Assembly: GCA_014607495.2 (NCBI GenBank)
Contig: CP053162.1
Coordinates: 1,116,001-1,180,000 of the forward strand
Source of the DNA: Carposina sasakii
Lineage: Eukaryota > Arthropoda > Insecta > Lepidoptera > Carposinidae
Length of the DNA: 64,000 nucleotides
Direction: 5' to 3'
In this document: positions 22,050 to 31,735 of the stretch, in pieces
How positions within the stretch are numbered: position 1 is the first letter of the stretch
Layout of the letters: the number at the start of each line of letters is the position of its first letter
Made by a program: the position numbers and the translations under genes
Notes under the pieces: model-generated
What the model was told of the DNA's origin: nothing
Databases searched by the model: none
What the model saw: the letters and a program-made list of their open reading frames with translations, nothing else

Positions 22050-22262
22050 GACCTTTCCTTCGGTCAACATTACAGTAACAGTTAGTCATATAGCCAGTCC
22101 TTCGGCTATCTACTATGGAAACACAGTCCTTCGGTTTCCAACACACACATGTAGCACAGTCCATCGGCTACCTACTACGGAAACACGGTCCTTCGGTTTC
22201 CCACACACACACATGTAGCACTGTCCATCGGCTACAGCAGAAACTCGGTCCTTCGGTTCTGC
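22050..22262. repeat. Stem-loop array 1: variable stems, constant loop
   Basis: Seven perfect short hairpins lie in a row: 22050-22065 (GACC/GGTC), 22090-22109 (ATAGCC/GGCTAT), 22116-22140 (TGGAAAC/GTTTCCA), 22151-22171 (GTAGC/GCTAC), 22179-22201 (GGAAAC/GTTTCC), 22215-22235 (GTAGC/GCTAC) and 22237-22262 (GCAGAA/TTCTGC). Six of the seven have the loop core GTCCWTCGG, and the first has TTTCCTTCGG. Part of the array is a tandem repeat of 62-64 bp. An eighth hairpin (CTACCCG/CGGGTAG) is at 21830-21847. It lies between pol and the 3' LTR and is non-coding. Confidence 0.85.
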
Positions 22263-22354
22263 CACAAATACATACTACTGTCTGTCAAGGGTTTGTCAAA
22301 GTCACAATTTAAAAAAACCGGTCAGTAACTTGTACATCGCATATGAAAATTCAT

Positions 22355-22790
22355 TCATTTAGACTCTGAGGTCACATTAATTTCGATATCAAAATTACTA
22401 GGAACTTGATGGTCTGGCACCCTACGGACCCGATCGTGCGAATATTTGTAGGTTCGATTTGAAGACAAAGATTTTAGTCGGTATCTATCACCATCTAACA
22501 ATTAAATTTTATACGGTCCTTAAAATTTAGGATCTAGTTTAACTTGATTACGTTTTTCATTCTTAATGAACACATCTAAGACACGTCGTAGACGTTCCAA
22601 CCCCTGCTCTCCTGTAGAATACAATACCAGCAGGTCATCAATGTAAGAAACAATATAACTATGAGCTAATTCACCTAAAGCTTTTGCTATAGCCCGCTGA
22701 TAAACTGAACTGGCGTTCTTTAAACCAAACGGCATGGCACACACAAGGTAAATAATTCCAAAACAAGGCTACAGTATACACAATCCATAT
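22355..22790 (-). pseudogene. pol: pol fragment C: RT palm joined to integrase end
   Basis: Minus-strand frame from about 22790. RT motifs are 'MPFGLKNASSVYQRAI' and 'YIVSYIDDLLVLYS' (catalytic YIDD). At about 22565 this joins an integrase C-terminal (GPY/F-type) segment containing 'VKLDPKF', an in-frame stop near 22519, then 'NRTYKYSHDRVRRVP', ending at 22355. Everything between RT and the integrase tail (RNase H, integrase zinc finger and DDE core) is missing. The YIDD and local sequence differ from the YMDD copy at about 23970, so it derives from another element. Non-functional alone. Confidence 0.8.
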
Positions 22791-22815
22791 AGAGTAACGT
22801 CAGTCAAGTAAGTCT

Positions 22816-22972
22816 AGTTGCCTCAATCTAGCAACTCTTGGAAACTTCCATCCAGCTTCCGTAAACCAGTCTAGTCACTTCCATCCAGTGACTCTTGGAA
22901 ACTTCCATCCAGCTTCCGTATACCAGTCTAGTCACTTCCATCCAGTGACTCTTGAATACCTCTATCCGGTAT
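22816..22972. repeat. Stem-loop array 2
   Basis: Six hairpins: 22816-22836 (AGTTGC/GCAACT), 22840-22860 (GGAA/TTCC), 22873-22893 (AGTCAC/GTGACT), 22897-22917 (GGAA/TTCC), 22930-22950 (AGTCAC/GTGACT) and 22956-22972 (ATACC/GGTAT). The loops share TTCCATCC or a variant. Two 57-bp tandem units hold the middle four. It sits just downstream of the copy-B integrase tail, the same place that array 1 holds relative to copy C. Confidence 0.8.
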
Positions 22973-23004
22973 CCGTAAACCACTCTCAATCAGTCAACTC
23001 AACA

Positions 23005-23749
23005 TTAATTAGAACATGACGGTCCATCCCCGTCAAGTTCGCACAGATTATCATCACGGTCACATGTCAGCGTGTCATTGGTAATGTCATTCGCAGGCAT
23101 TCGCCTAAGTCTGTCATGTGCGTACTTATAGGTTCTATTGGAATTAAGGGCTTTAAGAACATAACGATTACCTTCAAGTACCTCCGATACCCTAAAAGGA
23201 CCTCTATACTTCGGATCAATTAATCGAATTTCGAGTTCACCTGTAGTTACACGAGTTTTTGGCAAACCTGTTGTAAAATAACTGGAATATTCACCTAAAA
23301 TAGTTAAAAGATCTGACTTTTTACAAGAGGGTATATCTGTGTCAACATTACTAAAGTCGTTACTGATACTAGAATCGGTTAAAACGTCACAATTTAAAAC
23401 TGTCAAATTATTTTGTTTTGAAATGCTAAAATTATTTGTTGACAAGTTAATAACGAAGCCTTGACTCAATATTTCACGACCTAGCATAATATCACTACGC
23501 ATATACACATCGGGTAAAACATGTAATAAAAGTTCTGGAGAAGAAACAATAATCATTAATTTCAACATTACACGGTTAGTAGCTTTTTACGCGCTGGGTG
23601 CTGAATACACTGGTTTGACCAATTCCCGTTAGAGAGACAGTTTTAGCAATTCTTTTACCATTGAAACTTGATGCAACGCTTTCTTTTATTAGTGAACACT
23701 CAGCACCCGAATCAAAATGAAAATCATAAAATCTACCTTGATTATTAAG
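23005..23749 (-). pseudogene. pol: pol fragment B: protease joined to integrase end
   Basis: On the minus strand a retroviral-type aspartic protease begins near 23749 (active-site 'FDSGAECSLI'). It is disturbed by a one-base shift in a short A run near 23588, then continues at 23568 with 'ELLLHVLPD' and 'IMLGREIL', the flap and C-terminal part. Near 23230 it joins an integrase C-terminus ('YRGPFRVSEVLEGNRYVL', 'AHDRLRRMP') and stops at 23005. RT, RNase H and the integrase core are deleted. It is clearly related to, but not the same as, the protease of copy A. Confidence 0.8.
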
Positions 23750-24288
23750 AGCGCCGGTCGGTGGTAAAGCGGTAAGTGCAACTATCTTTCGTGGATTCAG
23801 ACGAATTTGACCTCGGCGCACCTCGAAGCCTAGGTACTCTACTTTTTCTTCCAGGAATGAGCACTTTTTAGGATTTAACGAAAATCCCTTCCCAGAAAGA
23901 ACTTCTAATACTACCTTTAGTCTATCGAAAGCTTCGTCGATGTTACTGGCCACAACTAGCACGTCATCCATGTACACTACAACGTACTTGTTCACGAGAT
24001 CGCCTAGAGCATGTATGAGAGCACGTTGAAACACTGCAGGAGCATTTTTCAAACCGAAGGGCATAGTAAGGTACTCATACTGACCTTCAGTTGTCACGAA
24101 TGCTGTGCGCTCTATGGACTCCGACTCGATAGGGATCTGGTGAAATCCCGATGCTAAATCTAAAATTGTAAAAAAATGTTCTCCATGCAACCTAGCAATC
24201 TGTTCTGATATGAGTGGTAAAGGAAAACGGTCAGCAACGGTGTTATCGTTCAACTCCCTATAATCGACACACATTCTATCTGAACCGT
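23750..24288 (-). pseudogene. pol: pol fragment A: reverse transcriptase palm
   Basis: It contains 'CVDYRELNDNTVADRFPLP', 'FTILDLASGFHQIPI', 'MPFGLKNAPAVFQRALI' and catalytic 'YMDD' (about residue 101 of the open frame starting at 24274), then 'VEYLGFEV'. These are Ty3/gypsy RT motifs in order. At about 23750, just after the thumb-like 'IVALTALPP', it is fused in frame to the protease of copy B. RNase H is therefore absent. The frame is separated from the upstream protease frame by a homopolymer shift at 24290-24304. Confidence 0.85.
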
Positions 24289-25185
24289 CTTTTTTTTTTT
24301 TTTTACCAAAAGTATCGGGCTTGCGAACGGTGAAGAACTAGGTCTAATTACCTTAGCATTAAGCAGCTCGTTGATCTTGCCCCTCACAATCTGACGTTCA
24401 TCTGGGGTCAGCCTGTATGGGCGACGATTTACCGTCTTGTGCGGGTCTACGAGCCGTATCTGCATAGGTTCAGTGTCAGCAGGAGAAGTAGGTGTACCGG
24501 TAATGAAACTAAGCTTGAACCGTTCTAAAATCTCAATCAACCTAGGTCTGTATTCATTACTAACGTCAGTATCTACCAAGTCAAGGTCTATACCATTATT
24601 TGCAACTACATCACATGATTCGACTATGTTAATTTTCTCGAAACGTACTTTATCTACCGACATATGTACAGTCAAACCGATAGCTAGAATTTCACGTCCG
24701 ATCATAATGTTGTATCGCAAACAATGGTCAGGTAAAACATGAAGGAGTATCTCAAAGTTAATATTGTCAATGTCAATTGTCGTTAAAATTTGCATGGTCG
24801 AGGCTATAGAAGTTTGTCCTATACCAGTCATAGAAACATTGTCATAAATTCGCTTACCACTAAATTTCAAAGCAATCGATTCTTTAACTAAGGAACACTC
24901 TGAACCTGAGTCGTAAGTAAATGGGAATGACTCACCAAAGTGACGCAGAGAACCCGAAGGCGCATTCACAATGCACACGTCTACTCGCTTTTCCTTAGCT
25001 GGATCAGTTCCAGTGCCGCCGCCGGTACCGTTGTTCGGAGGGGTCCTTGATTTTCTTCTTCGGGCAGTCGGATGCATAGTGGCCTTGTTCCCGGCAGTTG
25101 AAGCAGGTGATGCGATCGGTTCTCCCTGTAGGTTGGTTGGTCGAGTTATGGTCCCCGTGAAAGGACCTGTGTTTGGACCGGTCAT
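24289..25185 (-). CDS. pol: Gypsy pol 5' part: protease and RT fingers
   Basis: The frame stays open for 311 codons (to 24250). It overlaps gag by about 180 nt and lies +1 to it, which suggests pol is made by ribosomal frameshifting; the exact site is not proven. Protease: 'FTYDSGSECSLV' at residues 89-100 with D92-S93-G94, 'ELLHVLPD'-like strand and 'IMIGREIL' near 165. Then come 'RRPYRLTPDERQIV' and 'VIRPSSSPFASPILLVKKK', the start of RT. A 15-T run (24290-24304) then shifts the frame before the rest of RT. The shift could be genuine or a homopolymer assembly error. Confidence 0.85.
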
Positions 25186-26020
25186 CTTGCTTCTTCGAAT
25201 TGGCTTTGTTGCGACATTGAAGAGATTTGTGGCCTAGTTGTCCACAATTAAAGCACTTGATGGTCACAGCAGATCCATTAGGTCGGTTTCTTTTTAGGTC
25301 GGGTCCATCACGATAAATACTTGATGAATAACTTCTCTTCAGGAACGAGACAGCCTTCAGTTCCTTTTGTAAATGGTTACGCGTCTTGATGTCAGTCGTT
25401 ATAGCAATCCTCTGAACATGTGGCTCTTGTTTTGAAATATGAGCTAAGACAGTGGCTATTGCTATCTGTTCTGTAGTCAGTCCATTCCACCTTGCCATTA
25501 AGGATGTTATGAGGGTAGCGGCATATGAGGCCAGGCACTCGTTATCTCTCGGTTTCTTGTCGTGCATACTGATGAGAAAGGAAGCAGCAGTTTCAGGACA
25601 GTCATACCTTGCTACGAAAAGCTCCTTAAAATCGGCCCACGTCATATTAGGAAACGATACTGAAGACAGCCAAGATGATGCTTCGCCCTTGAGTGCGTGG
25701 CTTAACGCGATCATCAGAGAAGATCCATGGCGATGTCGATCTGTGATACACATGTCCGCGGTCGTTATCCAAGCTCGGGCGTCGATGTTTCTTTTCTCTG
25801 GGTCGAAATCAGGAAGGCGAATAGAGTCCGAAGATGCAGGTAGTTTTATTGCTTGCACCAACGCCAGAAAATTTTGATTTTGTTGCTCGAAGAGAAGACG
25901 CCATTTTTCTTCGCTCGAGTCACTATTTGAAGCACGTGTTTCATGTGGGTGATCCGGGTTGCATCCCACGCCTGATGACGTAGATGGGTCGAGTGGCGTG
26001 CCGTTAGGTGTGTCCGACAT
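25004..26020 (-). CDS. gag: Gypsy Gag, start codon inside the LTR
   Basis: A 338-residue Gag. I take the ATG at 26020-26018 ('MSDTPNGTPLDPSTS'), which lies 44 nt inside the 5' LTR. A 14-codon upstream extension is open but begins without a better context. A Ty3-type capsid region spans about residues 55-220 ('WADFKELFVARYDCPETA'). Two CCHC zinc knuckles follow: CFNCGQLGHKSLQC and CFNCREQGHYASDC. The basic tail ends at 25004. Gag packages element RNA into particles in the cytoplasm. The frame is intact, so this copy may still make Gag. Confidence 0.9.
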   Translation of the reverse strand: MSDTPNGTPLDPSTSSGVGCNPDHPHETRASNSDSSEEKWRLLFEQQNQNFLALVQAIKLPASSDSIRLPDFDPEKRNIDARAWITTADMCITDRHRHGSSLMIALSHALKGEASSWLSSVSFPNMTWADFKELFVARYDCPETAASFLISMHDKKPRDNECLASYAATLITSLMARWNGLTTEQIAIATVLAHISKQEPHVQRIAITTDIKTRNHLQKELKAVSFLKRSYSSSIYRDGPDLKRNRPNGSAVTIKCFNCGQLGHKSLQCRNKANSKKQDDRSKHRSFHGDHNSTNQPTGRTDRITCFNCREQGHYASDCPKKKIKDPSEQRYRRRHWN

Positions 26021-26412
26021 CTTCCAAAATCCGAAATAAAGAATGCGGCGTGTAGTAAACAAGCTTAATTAGGAATCACAAACACTTTCACTGTATCTAC
26101 GCACAAGATTACTAGGATTCTAGCGGATAACGTAGAAACGTGGTAAGTACAAGACAGAGGCTGATTAGCACCCGTGCTTCGCTCGACAGACGCAACAAGC
26201 AAGAGCAGAATACCCTCCGGCTCAATTCAAACGACCCGGTGGTCGTTGTAAATCTACAGTGGCGCCCTCTCAGTACTCTGTCTTGTCTTTACCCAAGTGA
26301 CAGCTGTCCTCAAGTCCGTGATAGCTGTCGACTTGACGTTTCTAACTTCAACGATTGAAAATAGATGGCGTTGGAGATCCGACTGTAGGATATGACATCT
26401 TGATCTCCGACA
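25976..26412 (-). repeat. 5' LTR of the gypsy element
   Basis: This is the direct repeat of 21377-21813. Just inside it on the minus strand is TCAG then GCGTGGGAT (25963-25971), a candidate primer-binding region that recurs just inside the 5' LTR of the other LTR element. The LTR should hold the promoter. Its last 44 nt are gag coding sequence. Confidence 0.9.
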
Positions 26413-26434
26413 TATATATTCACTTTTTTTTTAT

Positions 26435-26665
26435 ATATTCACACACTACACAACACATTAACCTAGTCCCACATTAAGATCCCTAAGGTCTTGTGTCGTG
26501 GGTACTAAGCAACGGTATATAAATACATAGATAAGTATAGAAACATCCATGACTCGGAAACAAACATCGATATTCATCATATCAATGTTTGCACCTACTG
26601 GGATTCGAACCCAGGACCTATGGCGTCGCAGGCAGGGTCACTACCTACTAGACCAATCGACCGTC
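26435..26665 (-). mobile_element. tRNA-derived SINE, family T
   Basis: Read on the minus strand, a tRNA-like head has A-box text 'ttggtctagtaggtagtg' and B-box 'gggttcgaatccc'. It is followed by 'catggatgtttctatac', 'ccgttgcttagtacccac' and 'aatgtgttgtgtagtgtg'. A second full copy is at 43455-43690. 3' pieces are at 21022-21078, 44185-44270 and 45165-45232 (plus). It is a SINE rather than a tRNA gene, because the body is conserved between copies. Confidence 0.8.
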
Positions 26666-27703
26666 AAAATTTGTGAAATGGATTGTTAAAAAAAACTTTT
26701 ATAACCTTGTACTGTCATTATTATTATGAATGTACGAGTACATGTACATTTGAATCTTGTACTGATGCTGGTCTTCACTACGAGTAGAATAGTAGAGTAA
26801 ATGTGGCTGTAGCTTTTGGCTACCCCGTTTCGGGAACACAGCCGTCTATATGTCTTTGCTCTATATGAATTAAGATTGTCCATAGAATCCTAGTATTGAC
26901 AGTCACCCTACTGATCGGCTCGAGTCGGAACAATCTCATTAGCCGAGCATTTCGTGAACTCCGCCCGGCGCTAGATTTATGTGCCGGGCCCGCGGAGAGC
27001 CGTGGTCTTGGCAAGTTATAAGCGGAAAACTTAGGTTGACTATCTGAAAGGTTAATTATTATTCTAAGAGCAATCGACTAAAAAAGAGGGGTTAATTGAT
27101 TTGAGAGGCGCAAGTTCTAAGTTTGGGAGTCAGGCTATCTTTATTTATTTTATTTTATTTTATTTTACAATTTCAGGAATACCAACAGCTATTTATATAG
27201 TTAAAATTTATATAGTTAAAATAGGTCCACACTTATAGAAGCATTGTCAGAGCTATTCAGGCACTAATGCACACACAATTTACATCAGTTTTCCACCAGA
27301 TATACCTATGCTAATGCTGCTGTCATTAGCGTAAGTACCTATAGTAAGTCGGGGTTTTGTCAAAAATGAGTTAGATATACAGTCGTGATCACAATTACGA
27401 GATCTATATTTCCTTCTTATCCATTTATCTGTAAGTTAGCAATTTAAAAATTACAGGAAGTCGAGTATTTTTTTAATATCACTATGCATATTTACAGTCT
27501 GTACACTTACTGCATAAGTTCATGTTCAGAGTCCTCGGCCAAAGTACAGTATAACATCTGTATCACTAATATGTTAGATAGATAGATAGAAAATTCTTTA
27601 TTGCATTATAAAGTTGTACAAAGGCGAACTTAATGCTATATAGCATTCTCTTCCAGATAACCAGTATCGGTGGAGAACAGTTTGAAGGTAGTGCCCAAAT
27701 ATA
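26666..27703. other. Intergenic with small repeat pieces
   Basis: A family F end lies at about 26815-26855 (minus). An imperfect GC-rich hairpin is at about 26956-26997, and TTTTA/TATTT low-complexity sequence is at 27138-27165. No gene seen. Confidence 0.45.
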
Positions 27704-28079
27704 CAGGGTGATTTTTGGTCGTCAACGTTCCCGAAAACTACGGAATCTCCTCATCATCACGATAATTTTTCTCCATGGAAGCATACCTGGGAAGTGTCTG
27801 GTTTCCAAAATATTAGGGTCCAAAGTTGTGTAAATAGACTGCGTTTTTCTGCATTAATGCACATTGACGCGTGTAGCAAGATTTTTTTTACGAGAAATAA
27901 TTAATATGTGTCTATGAAAAAACTAGCATAAACACTGGACACTATAAATTTCGCCCGATCAAGTAATTAATTTTTTTTTATTTACAAAGTTCGCTAGCAT
28001 TTTTTTTGGCATAAACTTACTTCATTTGATGTATAGAGTACGCACCCTTCGTTAAGGGTGGTAACGAAAAAACATTCTG
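27704..28079 (-). mobile_element. CAGGGTG MITE, family B
   Basis: TA-bounded. It starts CAGGGTGATTTTTGGTCG and ends with 'ggtaacgaaaaaacattctg'. It is the longest full copy of the family here. Confidence 0.8.
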
Positions 28080-29466
28080 TATATAAAATGAAATATTACA
28101 CATTTAAAATAATAAAACTAAAAACACACATTGCAACAACACATGGTGTATGTTAAGCCATTTACTGCATAAAAATAGATATGTGCCTAGTAAATAGACA
28201 CTAACAAGATATACTGTTCTTATGCTGAGCCCAGTAGTAACCAAATTAGTTTAGATTAAGTCTGCTGGTCATAAAAACAGTATACCTACGACAATAAACT
28301 TTAGAATTCACGTTATTCAGTTTTTCGGCTAATCTTTTCTAAACTTTTCTACACTCCTCAAAGAACCCAGATGCCAAATTTCAGCTTCCTACGTCCAGGC
28401 GCTGTCGGTCAGTCACTCAATAACGGGAAAGATTTCTATATGTATATTTTAATCATAAATTGATATTGTTACTTACGAGAACCTTTTATTTTGACTTAAA
28501 ATAACTTTGTTTTGATTTCCATATATGCAAATAGATAGGCGCTGACGTCCTCTTTCAGTAAAGGTATGATATGAACCATGAAGATCTAATTAGAATCAAA
28601 GGATTTATGGAAGATTTTCGCTCCAAAACTTTAACCGCGTTTTTCACGGCAGAATGATTCTAAGGATGCGTATGATATCCATAAATCATATTTATTGGTC
28701 CATGATGTCAACGAATATAGAAACGTTGCATAGCACATATTATTATAATCCTTGGCGGACAGGCATCTTGACGCTAGACGTATCCAGAGGGGCAATTCTT
28801 GAAAATTTTGAGCCGAAACGCAACCACTAACGAACCGTTAACGAAACGCAGTGCGTAGCAATACTTACCGCTTGAGTAATAAGGTATATTTGAGCACGCA
28901 TCGGTCGCGAGGTTGACAGAATAAAAACAAATATCTGTCTCATGCTGAAATGTGTCTAATTACGTCACAATAAAGTATTTATTGCTTTGTTCTGAGCGTC
29001 TACAACGGTTCCGTTTCGGCTTCATGCCAACTCGAGACTTCGAGAATTGGCCCCCAGATATGTAAGTGACGGTAACATGAAGTCAGTTGTACATAATTAG
29101 GCAGAGAAAAACGCTTCTCTCTTATGTTTCACATCACATTATAGCCAACGTTTCATTCGGTGATAATCACACCCTCGGCCTTCGAAATTAAATCTGAGGA
29201 ACGCAATCAATTACCGTTTGGACAGACGGATGGAGAATTCAAGTTTTTAGCGATCCCTGTGAAAATTGTGCCAATTTGAAACTAACTTAAATTTTAGCCG
29301 ACTGTTCCAGACTGAGGGTTAGGTTTTTCAAGTAAATGAAATTGCCTACGCTGCATGTACTAGAATACATCATCTGCATCTACTTCCGTGTATGCAAAAG
29401 AGTCGACTTAGAAACTCGGGGGGTTTCTCTCAGGCGATGATGGTCTTGTCAATGCTAGTCTCAAAA
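28080..29466. other. Intergenic, no gene seen
   Basis: No coding frame or clear repeat was recognised, apart from a short family F-like piece at about 29370-29450. Confidence 0.4.
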
Positions 29467-29690
29467 TGCCGCTTTCGAATCTTTCGGTCCGACCGAAGCC
29501 CGACCGAATCGAATTCTTTGACAGCCTTTGACCCTACTACGAAATTGCTTCGGATTCATTCTTCTGAGTTCACAACTCATTCGGAACCATAGAGAATAAT
29601 TCACATTGACTAATATTATAAGCTTACTATTATCTAGCCTTATACCTGTCAAATAGAGTTCGATCGGACCGAATGAAAAACGGCGCGACT
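29467..29690. mobile_element. Small inverted-repeat element
   Basis: Arms of about 30 bp pair: 'gccgctttcgaatctttcgg' then 'tccgaccgaa' at the left, and the inverse of 'ttcgatcggaccgaatg' then 'aaaaacggcgc' at the right. Further inner matches include 'tttgacag'. It codes for nothing. The 107-codon frame crossing it is not protein-like. Confidence 0.45.
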
Positions 29691-29873
29691 GATCCGATCG
29701 AAGGATGTTCGTAGTAGGAAACACCTCAATCGTCACATCAGAGTAGACCCCCTGATAATTAGCGAATGTCAATAATGTGTCCACATTAATTAGATTGCTA
29801 GTTAATAATACAAGATCGACGATTCTTAGCGATTGGTATGTTAATAATAAGACAATTTATACATAAATACATA

Positions 29874-30350
29874 CAGGGTGTGCGTGACAGCCAGGCAAAT
29901 ACTGAAATGCTGAATAAGTACCATTGTATTGATTTATACGACAGTGTTATTACTCGCAGGAAATGTATTTTTGACTTGATTATCAGTAATCTTTGCTCTC
30001 CGCGCCAAGTGTATCGGGCGATCCTGTGACTAATTAAATGGGCTTATTGGTTTTTGTGTGATACATTTCTGTTTTTTGGATCACTTGTGATTCTCCATTA
30101 GGGTTGATCAGTTATTTGAACTTTTTTGAGGGTAACTTTTTTTTTGTTAATCATCTTTTGGTTGAAATTTTATTTCTAAGTCATTATCTAAGGGCTAATT
30201 AAACGAACTAAATTAATTTTTTCCTGAAAACATGAAAAAAATAACGGAAAATTTTGGAATTTTCCTGCGAAAATTTTCAGTGTTTTCCGCCTCAGAATCA
30301 TGGTCTGAAGTCATGGTATCAATATTTGCCTGGCTGTCACAAACACCCTG
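29874..30350 (-). mobile_element. CAGGGTG MITE, family C
   Basis: This is the inverted, complete copy of 9630-10076, with TA on both sides and 'gacagccaggcaaata' inside each end. Confidence 0.8.
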
Positions 30351-30354
30351 TATA

Positions 30355-30560
30355 CATAATATAGACATATTCATAGCCGTTTCCGAAACGGGATAGCGAG
30401 AACTGCAGGGTCGTAAAGTAGGTCCCATAGCCATGTTTAACATATCGTGAAATCAGTGACAAGTTTATAGCTCATCGCCCGAGAGAATGTCTGAGTCGTC
30501 GACTCTTACGACATGCACGAAAGGAGATGCAGCCGATGTATACTAGTGAAGCACCGAATC
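30355..30560 (+). repeat. Dispersed repeat family F
   Basis: It runs from 'catagccgtttccgaaacg' to 'actagtgaagcaccgaatc'. Nearly full length. Confidence 0.65.
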
Positions 30561-30817
30561 AACACAGGAGGGGAATTTATACTGAACCTTGATCCAAAGT
30601 TTTACTTACACTTGACCGATGGTATTACGTTGTTAATTTTAAAGGATATTGTCTTGGATTCTTGCTGCGTCCATTACGAACGGTATTGCTTCTTTTTATC
30701 TAAATAAGGTTGGAGAAGATTGAGCACTCCAAATTTGGAGGGAAGTAATGTGAACGTCTATTTATATCATTATCTGTTATGTACTACGTAATGTAAAAGA
30801 GGTGGTAAAATTCGTCA

Positions 30818-30905
30818 TCCGAGTTAATTAACACGATAGCTCAGTTGGTTAGAGCGAAAGCACGTTTTGCGAGAGGTCGTGAGTTCAAATTTCACTCTTA
30901 TGTAC
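30818..30905 (+). repeat. tRNA-like SINE head
   Basis: The leader 'attcgtcatccgagtt' is followed by 'gatagctcagttggttagag' and a T-arm-like 'gtgagttcaaatttcac'. Related to 4113-4185 and 42438-42510. The anticodon region and acceptor stem are poor, so it is not a tRNA gene. Confidence 0.65.
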
Positions 30906-31194
30906 TAGCCTACGCTGTGAGTTTGCGTAAAAGGGAATTTGGAATCAGCATTGAACCTGTGCGAAGCCGGGGCGGATCACTAGCTGTACATACATATAAA
31001 CCATATCTCCTTGATTCGCTCTTTAAAAAAAAGCGCATAAAAATTCGTTGCATAGTTTTATAGATCATAGCATATAGATATATAGGGACATACAGACGGC
31101 GGTAAAAACATAGTTGCGTTTTTACCTGACAGCGCGAAAAGGAGGGTTATGTTTTATAATAAGAACTGACTATACTAATAAATTTTAAATTAGC

Positions 31195-31405
31195 CGCGTG
31201 GTGCCGGCAGAGTAGGGTTTGTACCACCCCTGCCTGCCCGTGGGTATCGTACGAGGCAATTAAGGGACAACATAGTCTGAAAATCACACTGCGATCACCA
31301 ACCCGCCTGCCCAGCGTGGTGACTATGGGCAAAATCCTTTGTGGCAGTAGCCTTGTGGCGTGCCCTGGGGTAGGCCTACGTCCAGCAGTGGACTGCAATA
31401 GTTGT
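31195..31405 (+). repeat. RTE-type LINE 3' tail, family G
   Basis: It contains 'gtaccacccctgcctgcc', 'accaacccgcctgcccag' and 'gcagtggactgcaatag'. Confidence 0.7.
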
Positions 31406-31498
31406 AAGTGTTTAACTTACAAGTTTATTACTAAATGAAGTTGTATTAGGCGTTACAATTCGGAAGTTCAAACATTCACAACATTTCGCATTATGAGT

Positions 31499-31562
31499 TA
31501 TCAGATCCGAGGGTCAGCGGAGGGTGTAGGGCCCGGTGGTGGGCGCACCCATAGTGAAGTGT
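31499..31562 (-). repeat. Dispersed repeat family I
   Basis: This is the inverted copy of 14781-14844 ('gggcccggtggtgggcgc'). Confidence 0.6.
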
Positions 31563-31619
31563 ATTAATATTTTTCCGAAGTTCGCTTATAGAAAGTTGTA
31601 TCACAGTGAGGGACTTTCT

Positions 31620-31735
31620 AGCGGGAGTTGCTAGCTCATAGCCCCGGACATGCCGCTGAGTTCCTTAATTGGCCCTTACGACTTGCACGGAAGGAGGTGC
31701 AGCTGATGTATTCTAATGAAGCATCGAATCAGCAC
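31620..31735 (+). repeat. Dispersed repeat family F, partial
   Basis: It contains 'gttgctagctcatagcccc', 'acgacttgcacggaagg' and 'gcagctgatgtattctaa'. Confidence 0.6.

Larger units (their letters stand above)
21377..26412 (-). mobile_element. Chimeric non-autonomous Ty3/gypsy element
   Basis: The 5036-bp element is bounded by 437-bp direct repeats that I read as identical. The ends are TGTCG...CGTCA and TATA lies on both sides. Reading 26412 to 21377 the order is: 5' LTR, gag, protease plus RT (copy A), a second protease (copy B) fused to an integrase C-terminus, a stem-loop array, an RT fragment (copy C) fused to an integrase C-terminus, a second stem-loop array, 3' LTR. RNase H and the integrase catalytic core are absent. 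The pol pieces differ clearly in sequence, so they come from related but distinct elements. The intact, matching LTRs imply that the chimera moved recently as a unit using enzymes in trans. Confidence 0.9.

Noticed and set aside
22050..22972. CRISPR-like repeat arrays
   Set aside because: The hairpin stems vary, unit lengths are irregular, no uniform repeat-spacer pattern exists, and the host is an animal.
26582..26655. Possible tRNA gene on the minus strand
   Set aside because: It is followed by a conserved non-tRNA body repeated at 43455-43690; this is a SINE.
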